Part shown: positions 5,879 to 12,023 of the stretch, in pieces
Layout of the letters: the number at the start of each line of letters is the position of its first letter
Numbering within the stretch: position 1 is the first letter of the stretch
Source: DASVCZ01 sp036381335
GTDB taxonomy: Bacteria > Patescibacteriota > Microgenomatia > UBA1400 > PJMF01
NCBI GenBank assembly: GCA_036381335.1
Contig: DASVCZ010000079.1
Location: forward strand, 1-12,023
Length of the DNA: 12,023 nt
Direction: 5' to 3'
Made by a program: the position numbers and the translations under genes
Notes under the pieces: generated by a model
The model's input: the letters and a program-made list of their open reading frames with translations, nothing else
Database searches by the model: none
What the model was told of the DNA's origin: nothing

Positions 5879-8214
5879 TGGAAACGCAGTTTAATCAACT
5901 ACTACAAGCTTTAGTCAGCGGTGTCATCACCTTCTTCACGGTGGTGGTGTTGCTCTTCATTGCGGCCATGTTTGTCTATATGTTCATCCAGTGGCTGAAA
6001 CATCGCAAACGAGAAGATTATGCTCTTAAATTTGTCACCCTCATGATTCGCTTGCCCAAAGATACCGAAGTCAAAATTGATGCCGCCGAACAAATGTTTG
6101 CCGGCTTGTACTCGCTCAAAAAGACGGGCTGGTTTTCTTGGCTGAAGCCAGAAGATATGTTTGCTTTTGAAATTGTGGCGCTCAAGGAACAAATTTCTTT
6201 TTATGTCAGTTGTCCCACCGAAATTAGAGATTTAGTTGAAAAGCAGATCCACGGGGCCTATCCTCAAGCCGACATTAAGGAAGCCGACGAAGTCAATATT
6301 TTTAGCGAAAAGGGAAGAGTTTCCTTTGCCTCTTTATCGCTAGAGAAAGCCTCGCACTACCCTATTAAAACCTTTAAAGATTTACCAACCGATGGCTTGT
6401 CGTTACTGACGTCAGCGCTCTCTAAAATGGGCGAAGGTGAGGGAGCAATTGTTCAATTTCTGATTCAGCCGTTGGGTAAAGGATGGCAAAATAAAGGCCG
6501 GTCTCATGTGGCCTCACAGAAAAAGCGCGAGTCCGATCCCGATAAAGCTACCTATAGTCACGATCCCAAAGAAATGGAAGCCATTGGCGATAAGGTGGCC
6601 AAGCCCGGCTTCAGGGTGTCTTTGAGGATTGTGGTTTCTTCACCCAACGAGCATACGGCCGAGTCCCACTTAAATAACATTATCGGAGCTTTTGCCCAGT
6701 ATACGTCGGCCTACAATAGCTTTAGCCGAGTGACGTTGTTTATCAAACATCTCTTTATGATTGATTTCATTTATCGGTATATGCCGCTCTTTCATCGCGG
6801 CACCTCGGTGCTGAATACCGAAGAACTAGCCACCATCTTCCACTTGCCGAATAAAACAGTGGAGACGCACCACATTCAGTGGCTCAACGCCAAGCATGCG
6901 CCGGCTCCCAACAAAATTCCCAACGAAGGGTTGTACTTGGGCATGTCCACCTACAGAGGCGAAAAGCGCCCTATTTATATGAGTTTAGACGACCGCCGGC
7001 GCCACATGTATATCATTGGTAAAACTGGTACTGGTAAATCTGAGTTTTTGAAAGAAATGATCTTACAAGATATCGAAGCGGGTAAAGGTGTCTGTGCCAT
7101 TGACCCCCACGGTGAGTTCATTGAAGATATTTTGCAACTGATGCCGCCGGAACGGGCGGAAGACGTGATTTACTTTAACCCTTCTGACCTCGAGCGGCCG
7201 ATGGGTATGAACATGATGGAGGCCGATACGGAAGAGCAGCGTCACTTTGTGGTCAGCTCGGTCATTGGGTTGATGTACAAACTGTACGACCCGCACCGCA
7301 CCGGTATCATTGGTCCCCGCTTTGAACACGCCATTCGGAATGCCATGTTAACGATCATGAGTAAAGAGGGGACAACCTTTATTGAACTGGTGAGGTGCTT
7401 AACCGATGCTAAATACGTGGAAGAGTTACTACCGTATGTCAAAGATCCGGTGGTCAAACGGTACTGGACTGACCAAATTGCCCAAACGTCGGACTTCCAC
7501 AAATCTGAAGTCTTGGACTATATTGTGTCTAAGTTTGGTCGCTTTGTGACCAACAAAACCATGCGCAATATTATTGGTCAGCCTAAGAGTGCTTTTAATT
7601 TCCGCAAAGCCATGGATGAACAGAAAATTATTCTCTGTAACCTTTCCAAAGGTATTTTAGGCGAAGAGGATGCTAAGTTTTTAGGTTTGATTCTAGTGCC
7701 AAAAGTGCTGACGGCGGCCATGAGTCGGCAGGATGTGGACATTTCAGAACGAAAAGATTTCTTCCTTTATGTGGACGAGTTTCAAAACTATGCTACCGAA
7801 GATTTTGCGGTGATTTTGGCTGAGGCGCGGAAGTATCGGTTGAGTTTGATTGTGGCTAATCAGTACATTGGTCAAATTGATGAAGAGGTGAAGAACGCGG
7901 TCTTTGGTAACGTGGGAACGATGGTTTCTTTCCGGGTGGGTGTGACTGATGCTAACTTCCTCCAGCATGAGTTTGCACCTGTGTTCAACGAGACGGATCT
8001 AGCTAATATTGAAAAATACCACGTCTACATTAAAACGATTGTTAAAAATGAACCAGTGCCTGCTTTCAGTATGTCGCTGGAGAAAAACATGGATGAGGTC
8101 CAGGCGCGGATGAACCCCAAGCTAGCGGAGATGATTAAGCAACTGTCGCGGTTGAAGTATGGTAAGGATAAGGAGTCGGTGGAAGCGGAGATGGGGACGC
8201 GAGCGAAGTTGTAG
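5878..8214 (+). CDS. Membrane-anchored VirD4/TraG/HerA-superfamily ATPase (type IV secretion-like)
   Basis: The 778-aa product has one long N-terminal membrane segment (about residues 11-40), then a basic stretch KHRKRED, an intermediate alpha/beta region (about 45-365) and a P-loop motor domain. Walker A is GKTGTGKS (381-388), followed by the superfamily hallmark DPHGE (409-413). Walker B is FFLYVDEFQN (628-637, acidic D633-E634), with a sensor-like ANQYIGQI (660-667). This order is that of hexameric DNA- or protein-pumping ATPases related to VirD4, TraG, VirB4 and HerA. The anchored N-terminus and large size fit a coupling-protein-like membrane pump, not soluble HerA. No relaxase, pilin, VirB6, VirB8 or pilus genes are visible here, so conjugation cannot be claimed. 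Translation is coupled to the disordered partner upstream (TAATG). The motor superfamily is certain; the transported substrate is unknown. Confidence 0.88.
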   Translation: METQFNQLLQALVSGVITFFTVVVLLFIAAMFVYMFIQWLKHRKREDYALKFVTLMIRLPKDTEVKIDAAEQMFAGLYSLKKTGWFSWLKPEDMFAFEIVALKEQISFYVSCPTEIRDLVEKQIHGAYPQADIKEADEVNIFSEKGRVSFASLSLEKASHYPIKTFKDLPTDGLSLLTSALSKMGEGEGAIVQFLIQPLGKGWQNKGRSHVASQKKRESDPDKATYSHDPKEMEAIGDKVAKPGFRVSLRIVVSSPNEHTAESHLNNIIGAFAQYTSAYNSFSRVTLFIKHLFMIDFIYRYMPLFHRGTSVLNTEELATIFHLPNKTVETHHIQWLNAKHAPAPNKIPNEGLYLGMSTYRGEKRPIYMSLDDRRRHMYIIGKTGTGKSEFLKEMILQDIEAGKGVCAIDPHGEFIEDILQLMPPERAEDVIYFNPSDLERPMGMNMMEADTEEQRHFVVSSVIGLMYKLYDPHRTGIIGPRFEHAIRNAMLTIMSKEGTTFIELVRCLTDAKYVEELLPYVKDPVVKRYWTDQIAQTSDFHKSEVLDYIVSKFGRFVTNKTMRNIIGQPKSAFNFRKAMDEQKIILCNLSKGILGEEDAKFLGLILVPKVLTAAMSRQDVDISERKDFFLYVDEFQNYATEDFAVILAEARKYRLSLIVANQYIGQIDEEVKNAVFGNVGTMVSFRVGVTDANFLQHEFAPVFNETDLANIEKYHVYIKTIVKNEPVPAFSMSLEKNMDEVQARMNPKLAEMIKQLSRLKYGKDKESVEAEMGTRAKL

Positions 8215-8225
8215 AAAATACATAT

Positions 8226-8702
8226 ATGGTTGATTTCCCTTCTCATGCTCCCTCAAATTATGTATGTCCAATTTGCCTCGGAATCGAAGGCGTGGAGAGC
8301 GAGAACACTTTACTTAAAAAAGCTGATTTGATCTATGACGACGGATTAGTTTGTGCATTTATTAATTCTTTTTGGGTGGGATTAAATAAAGGGCATGTGA
8401 TAGTGGTGCCGCGCAAGCATTTTGAAAATCTATATGAAATTCCTGCTGAGGTTGGACATCGAATCTTCGAAGTAAGCCAAAAAATTGGAATAGCGATGAA
8501 AAAGGCCTATAGATGCAATGGGATTACCTTGCGGCAGAATAACGAACCAGCTGGTGATCAACACGCCTTCCATTATCATCTGCATATTTTTCCTAGATAC
8601 GAAAATGATGGATTTAACCAAAAGGCTGCTGAAGGAAGAGAATTATCGGATCCTGAAGACAGAGTAATATATGCTCAAAAGCTTAAATTAGAGCTCAACT
8701 AG
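8226..8702 (+). CDS. HIT-family hydrolase (histidine triad nucleotide-binding protein)
   Basis: HIT proteins hydrolyse or transfer nucleotidyl groups from dinucleoside polyphosphates or nucleoside phosphoramidates in the cytoplasm. The 158-aa product shows the histidine triad H116-Y-H118-L-H120-I-F. Upstream are HVIVVPRKHFENLYEI (57-72), the usual second strand and helix, and LRQNNEPAGDQHAFH (102-116), where the family has N-x-x-x-AGQ-x-x-x-H. An N-terminal CPIC (14-17) is the zinc-binding pair found in many HIT proteins. Subfamily (HinT, Fhit or galactose-1-phosphate uridylyltransferase-like) cannot be set. The gene starts 11 bases after the ATPase stop with no Shine-Dalgarno sequence. Codon use looks more AT-rich than in the two preceding genes, with several AGA, ATA and GGA codons. 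It ends one base from the converging gene. Confidence 0.93.
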   Translation: MVDFPSHAPSNYVCPICLGIEGVESENTLLKKADLIYDDGLVCAFINSFWVGLNKGHVIVVPRKHFENLYEIPAEVGHRIFEVSQKIGIAMKKAYRCNGITLRQNNEPAGDQHAFHYHLHIFPRYENDGFNQKAAEGRELSDPEDRVIYAQKLKLELN

Positions 8703-8703
8703 A

Positions 8704-9075
8704 TTATTGCTGAACCTGTTCCCACTCCTTCACTACTTGCTGACAATATAAATATCTTCCATATTCAAGAGCTTTTTCAGATGTCGATTTCTCCCCACCT
8801 GCTTCATTGACTTGAATAAACTCACCTAAGACTTGGGAAGAGGTGTTGGCCGTTTCAGCACCTCGCTGGCTGAGAATTCCAATCTGACTACTAGCTTCGG
8901 CAAAGGCTTTTTCCCAATTTCCTTGCTCTGCCGGACTAAAAGCAGCTATACCTGAAGAATCTTTTTGAGCCAACAAGGGCACTTTAATCACACCTCGGTT
9001 GTAGGCAACATAAATGCCTGCCGACATAACAACCAGCCAGAGTGTGATCAGAAAAAAGTTTTTGATAGACCGCAT
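8704..9075 (-). CDS. Hypothetical signal-anchored small protein, 123 aa
   Basis: I do not recognise this family. The product has a basic start (MRSIKN), one hydrophobic segment (about residues 7-25) and a mainly helical, soluble remainder of about 95 residues rich in Glu, Gln, Ser and Ala. It should sit in the membrane with its body outside, or be exported. A single cysteine lies near the end (YLYCQQ), and no lipobox is seen at the membrane segment. It lies 35 bases downstream of the ABC permease on the same strand, so it might be read through from the export operon, but it also has its own TATAAT at 9088-9083. A role as accessory factor or cargo of that exporter is possible from position only. 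Confidence 0.65.
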   Translation of the reverse strand: MRSIKNFFLITLWLVVMSAGIYVAYNRGVIKVPLLAQKDSSGIAAFSPAEQGNWEKAFAEASSQIGILSQRGAETANTSSQVLGEFIQVNEAGGEKSTSEKALEYGRYLYCQQVVKEWEQVQQ

Positions 9076-9082
9076 GAGTACT

Positions 9083-9088
9083 ATTATA
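9083..9088 (-). promoter_or_regulatory. -10 hexamer TATAAT for the 123-aa gene
   Basis: On the minus strand this is a perfect TATAAT, seven bases before the ATG at 9075. No good -35 is seen at 16-18-base spacing, and that region overlaps the end of the permease gene. The spacing predicts a leaderless transcript, the same geometry as at 45, 83 and 5168. Confidence 0.5.
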
Positions 9089-9110
9089 CAGAAATTAGAA
9101 AGGGAAGATA

Positions 9111-10331
9111 TTATTCGTACCGGAGAGCTTCAATGGGAGATAAGTTGGCAGCTCTTCTGGCGGGAGCAGCGCCAAAAATTAAGCCCACAACAGTGGACAC
9201 CCCAAACGCCAGGATAACAGCCTCTATAGTCACTTGGGCAGGGAAGTAAGGTTGAATGGCTAGTGAACCGAGATAGGCAATAACCAAACCGATGGTGCCA
9301 CCACAGACTGACAACAAGGCAGCTTCAGTCAGAAACTGCAGCATAATTAAGTTGGGTGTGGCACCTAGCGCTTTACGCAAACCAATTTCTCGAGTTCGCT
9401 CAGTGACCGACACCAACATGATATTCATAATGCCAATGCCACCCACCACTAAGGAAATAGCTGCGATACCTCCCAGTCCGGCTGTCAGGACCCCTAAAAT
9501 ACTATTAATGGTATTGAGCAATTCCGTTTGATCTACCACCGTAAACTCGTCGTCTTCTAGTTCTTTTAGCAACGTTTCTTCAATGCCAGCTTTGGTAGCT
9601 GCTGTTTGGCTAGGATCGCGCGCTTGGAAGGTAAAGTTATCGATAATTTGAGTGTTAAAACTATCAAACAAGGTGTCGATGGGAATATAGACGTAGTTAT
9701 CATAACTAGGTCCGCCAAAGCCGCCTCCTTTTTCCTCCAGCACGCCGGTGACTTTATAACTTTGGCCATCGAGGGTGAGTCGGCGGTTAATGGGATCGAC
9801 GTTACCAAAAAGTTCAGTTGCCACTTTAGAACCCAAGATAATGACCCGGTCGCCGCTTTCTTGCTCCACATCGGTAAACCAGCGGCCAGCTTGGGCGGGC
9901 GTGTTATTCACCTGCTCAAAGGCGTTGCGGACCCCGTAGAGGGTTACTTTTTTAGTGGTATCGCGGTATTTGGCGCGGGCGACTCCGACGCCCGCTGGAA
10001 AACCGTCTGCAATCAGATCACGATTATTCCGCATGATCATATCGAAGTGGCGAATTTTTAATTTGGGAGCAGCACTCTCCAGAAATGCTTGTTCCTGATT
10101 GCTGAAGCCACCGTCTTCACCAAAAGGATCACCTGGAACAACGTATAAGGTATTGGTGCCTAAGTTAATAAATTGATCGGCGATGTACTTTTGTAGGCCA
10201 GTGCCAATGCTGGTGAGCAAAACCACCGATCCTACTCCGATAATCACCCCCAGCATAGTCAAAAACGACCGAGTTTTGTTGGTCAAAATGGCCTTAACGG
10301 CGATCGAAAAAATGGTTTCAATATGGTTCAT
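9111..10331 (-). CDS. ABC transporter permease, MacB/FtsX type (YknZ-like)
   Basis: This is the membrane subunit of a type VII (mechanotransmission) ABC system. The 406-aa product has the MacB layout: a first membrane helix (about residues 22-45) after the amphipathic NKTRSFLTMLGV, a large extracytoplasmic domain (about 46-278), and three more helices (about 279-303, 331-356 and 366-390). The FtsX signature GGIGIMNIMLVSVTERTREI runs from 297 to 316 and continues GLRKALGA to 324; it contains the coupling helix that contacts the ATPase. The protein ends with the typical PARRAANLSPIEALRYE. The nucleotide-binding domain is a separate protein here, as in B. subtilis YknYZ, and is not fused as in E. 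coli MacB. The ATG shares one base with the stop of the ATPase gene (TAATG), so translation is coupled. The substrate is unknown; candidates from the family are peptides, lipoproteins or antibiotics. Confidence 0.93.
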   Translation of the reverse strand: MNHIETIFSIAVKAILTNKTRSFLTMLGVIIGVGSVVLLTSIGTGLQKYIADQFINLGTNTLYVVPGDPFGEDGGFSNQEQAFLESAAPKLKIRHFDMIMRNNRDLIADGFPAGVGVARAKYRDTTKKVTLYGVRNAFEQVNNTPAQAGRWFTDVEQESGDRVIILGSKVATELFGNVDPINRRLTLDGQSYKVTGVLEEKGGGFGGPSYDNYVYIPIDTLFDSFNTQIIDNFTFQARDPSQTAATKAGIEETLLKELEDDEFTVVDQTELLNTINSILGVLTAGLGGIAAISLVVGGIGIMNIMLVSVTERTREIGLRKALGATPNLIMLQFLTEAALLSVCGGTIGLVIAYLGSLAIQPYFPAQVTIEAVILAFGVSTVVGLIFGAAPARRAANLSPIEALRYE

Positions 10332-11074
10332 TATTTGTTTTTAAGTAAAGAGTATTTTCTTTTGCCTTTTTTGGCATAGGTAGCAATTTCTTGAGAAGGT
10401 GTGCGACTATCTTGAATAATAGAACCGTCTTTAAAAATAACAAATCGCTCAGCTATGGCGGCCACGTCTTCTTCATGAGTCACCATAATAATGGTTTTGC
10501 CTTCTTGGTGCAGTTCGGTGAGTAACGCTTTAATGTCCTCCCCACTTTTTGAGTCTAAATTTCCGGTAGGCTCATCTGCAAAAATAATACTCGGATCATT
10601 AACGAGTGCCCGTGCTATCGCTACCCGTTGTTGTTGGCCACCAGAGAGTTGGGCGGGAGTGTTGTGGAGACGGTCGCCCAAACCGACCCGTTCTAACATG
10701 GCTTGGGAGCGGCGAAGCCGCTCTGACTCCTTTACGCCAGCATACAGTAGAGGCAGAGCCACATTGTCCAGGGCTGAAGTTCGTGCTAACAGATTAAACG
10801 ACTGAAAAACAAAGCCAATTTCTTTGTTGCGGAGGCGGGCACGTTGGACTTCAGTGTGCTGAGTCACGTCGTTGTCTCGTAACGTAATCACTCCGTACGT
10901 TGGTTCAGCCAGCATGCTAGCTACTTGTAAAAAAGTAGACTTGCCTGACCCTGATGGCCCCATAACAGCCAAGAACTCGCCTTGCTTTACACTGAGAGTA
11001 ATGTTGTCTAAGGCTTTAATAGTGGTATCTCCTAAGTGATAGTGTTTGGAGACTTTTTCCAGGTGGAGTAACAT
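10331..11074 (-). CDS. ABC transporter ATP-binding protein, MacB/LolD/YknY type
   Basis: This 247-aa cytoplasmic subunit powers the adjacent permease. Walker A is GPSGSGKST (39-47), the Q-loop glutamine is Q91 in FVFQSFNLL, the ABC signature is LSGGQQQR (143-150), Walker B is IIFADEPTG with catalytic E168, and the switch is H200 in MVTHEE. The sequence GFVFQSFNLL and the spacing of these motifs place it in the LolD/MacB/FtsE branch. A basic tail (KKGKRKYSLLKNK) extends past the usual end. It starts 24 bases after the stop of the membrane fusion protein and overlaps the permease start by one base, so the three form one operon read leftwards. All motifs needed for ATP hydrolysis are present. 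Confidence 0.95.
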   Translation of the reverse strand: MLLHLEKVSKHYHLGDTTIKALDNITLSVKQGEFLAVMGPSGSGKSTFLQVASMLAEPTYGVITLRDNDVTQHTEVQRARLRNKEIGFVFQSFNLLARTSALDNVALPLLYAGVKESERLRRSQAMLERVGLGDRLHNTPAQLSGGQQQRVAIARALVNDPSIIFADEPTGNLDSKSGEDIKALLTELHQEGKTIIMVTHEEDVAAIAERFVIFKDGSIIQDSRTPSQEIATYAKKGKRKYSLLKNK

Positions 11075-11098
11075 AGTGATTAGTAATTTGTAGCTCGA

Positions 11099-12023
11099 TT
11101 ATTCAGGAAGTAGCACCTCATCGTTTTCGCTTAAACCGCTCACAACTTCAATTTCATCATCAGTTTCTAAGCCAGTCTCGATGACGCGTTCTTCATAGGT
11201 GTCTTCGCCGGTTCTGATATCAACCAAGACTTTGTCGTCTCGTTGGCGAGTAGCATCTAGAGGGATGATCATGGTATTTTGACGATGATCGACTTCAATA
11301 GTGACGTCACCATTCATGCCTAAACGATAGCGCTGAATATCTTGAGAATTTAGAGGCAGCTTGACGATGAAAATGGTCCCGCTGTTACTTTGGCTACTGC
11401 GTAAATCGATGGTAGCTACTTGGCTCATGATCGTTTGGTCAGGATAGGCATCGAGCTCAATTTGCGCTGGTTGACCATACTTGACCAAGCCAATATCGGC
11501 TTCGTCCACGCCGGCTCTAAAGATGAGCGTGGTGGGGTCGACGAGCTCAAAGGCATCAGTTGCTAGTAGATTGACGCCAGTCACGGTAGTGGGCGAAGAG
11601 ACTAAAATTCCCGCAAAGGGAGCGCTGAGAACGGTGTTACGAATAGCAATATCACGAATTTCCACGTCCAAAACTTCGTTACTTAAGTTAAGTTGGGCTT
11701 GTTGTCTGGTCCGATCTTCTGCTTTAGTAAACTCACCTTCAAAGATGTCATCGTTAGTTTGATCCCAATCTAATCGTTCTTGCATGAAAGTATTGAGGTC
11801 TTGTTGGAGTCTTTTTTCTAGTTCTCGGCGGTCGATGGTAGCGATGGTTTGGCCTCTTTCTACGTACTCGCCCTCATCTGCCCCCAGGTAGACCACTTTC
11901 CCGCCAGCAGCAAACCGCATGGTGGCTTTTTGATCAGCATCGATAATGCCAGAAACTTGGACGGTCTTGGTCAGATTGCCAATGTGAGGTCTAACGAAAG
12001 TGAGGTCTACTCGGCTGGTCTGG
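11099..12023 (-). CDS. Membrane fusion protein (HlyD/MacA/YknX-like), N-terminus beyond the window
   Basis: This is the periplasmic or extracytoplasmic adaptor of the tripartite exporter. The reading frame stays open to the right edge: the 34 codons before the first ATG at 11920 (beginning QTSRVDLTFVRPHIGNLTKT) read as the usual beta strand leading into the first lipoyl half, so the true start lies outside. Seen in order are the first barrel-sandwich half (GGKVVYLGADEGEYVERGQT), a short helical hairpin rich in Gln, Glu and Arg, the second half (VLSAPFAGILVSS), the beta-barrel (EADIGLVKYGQPAQIELDAYPDQ) and a C-terminal membrane-proximal domain ending in SGLSENDEVLLPE. The hairpin is short compared with TolC-dependent MacA, which fits a system with no outer-membrane channel. 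It is the first of three genes, followed by the ATPase and permease. Confidence 0.9.
   Translation of the reverse strand, partial: QTSRVDLTFVRPHIGNLTKTVQVSGIIDADQKATMRFAAGGKVVYLGADEGEYVERGQTIATIDRRELEKRLQQDLNTFMQERLDWDQTNDDIFEGEFTKAEDRTRQQAQLNLSNEVLDVEIRDIAIRNTVLSAPFAGILVSSPTTVTGVNLLATDAFELVDPTTLIFRAGVDEADIGLVKYGQPAQIELDAYPDQTIMSQVATIDLRSSQSNSGTIFIVKLPLNSQDIQRYRLGMNGDVTIEVDHRQNTMIIPLDATRQRDDKVLVDIRTGEDTYEERVIETGLETDDEIEVVSGLSENDEVLLPE

Noticed and set aside
5878..8214. Conjugative element or integrated plasmid, suggested by the VirD4/TraG-like ATPase
   Set aside because: No relaxase, integrase, origin of transfer, pilin or flanking direct repeats were seen; neighbours look chromosomal.
8965..9249. 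Plus-strand open frames of 94 and 67 aa across the 123-aa gene and permease end
   Set aside because: They lie antisense to two better-supported minus-strand genes, have no recognisable motif, and span the promoter-like TATAAT of the 123-aa gene.
9606..10061. A 151-aa plus-strand open frame opposite the permease
   Set aside because: The opposite strand encodes a clear MacB/FtsX permease through the whole stretch; the antisense frame is an effect of its codon composition and has no family features.
11099..11920. Membrane fusion protein starting at the ATG at 11920
   Set aside because: The frame remains open to the window edge and the upstream 34 codons read as a normal beta strand of this family, so the gene is cut by the window and does not start there.

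Overview
The window looks like a piece of a small-genome, monoderm-like bacterium of the Candidate Phyla Radiation (Patescibacteria). This is an inference from compact gene packing, short or overlapping intergenic gaps, small conserved-hypothetical proteins, a divergent Pth with a GPKIHNGL loop, a membrane-anchored VirD4/HerA-type ATPase outside any recognisable conjugation cluster, and a YknXYZ/MacB-like export operon. TGA is used as a normal stop (for example at 1880-1882), which argues against the recoded Gracilibacteria/Absconditabacteria. Composition is mid-GC, with some genes visibly more AT-rich than others. No rRNA, tRNA, CRISPR array, insertion sequence or classical intrinsic terminator was recognised.

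Layout. Bases 1-45 hold the first 15 codons of a minus-strand gene leaving the window. From 83 to 8702 every gene is on the plus strand: pth (peptidyl-tRNA hydrolase), an MFS-like membrane transporter, a 98-aa hypothetical overlapping the transporter's end, a membrane-anchored family-3 glycosidase (NagZ-like), a 154-aa membrane protein, an Lgt fused to a C-terminal DUF192 domain, a 236-aa Pro/Val/Gln-rich protein, a 778-aa VirD4/HerA-superfamily ATPase whose start overlaps the previous stop, and a HIT-family hydrolase. From 8704 to the right edge everything is on the minus strand, transcribed leftwards: a membrane fusion protein (its N-terminus lies beyond the window), an ABC ATPase, a MacB/FtsX-type permease, then a 123-aa signal-anchored protein with its own promoter-like sequence. 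The HIT gene and the 123-aa gene converge with a single base between their stop codons.

How the genes work together. Several products act at the cell envelope: lipoprotein maturation (Lgt), muropeptide or glycoside trimming (NagZ-like), a tripartite macrolide/peptide-type exporter, and a membrane-tethered DNA- or protein-translocating ATPase with a low-complexity partner. Pth and HIT are housekeeping genes.

The most interesting structural signals are: (a) a repeated arrangement in which a TATAAT-like hexamer ends 6-7 bases before the ATG at four genes, including a divergent pair, which predicts leaderless mRNAs; (b) the Lgt-DUF192 fusion, with Leu at the position of the usual HGG histidine; and (c) the two-gene cassette of a disordered protein plus a VirD4/HerA-like ATPase, the best candidate here for a poorly described machine.
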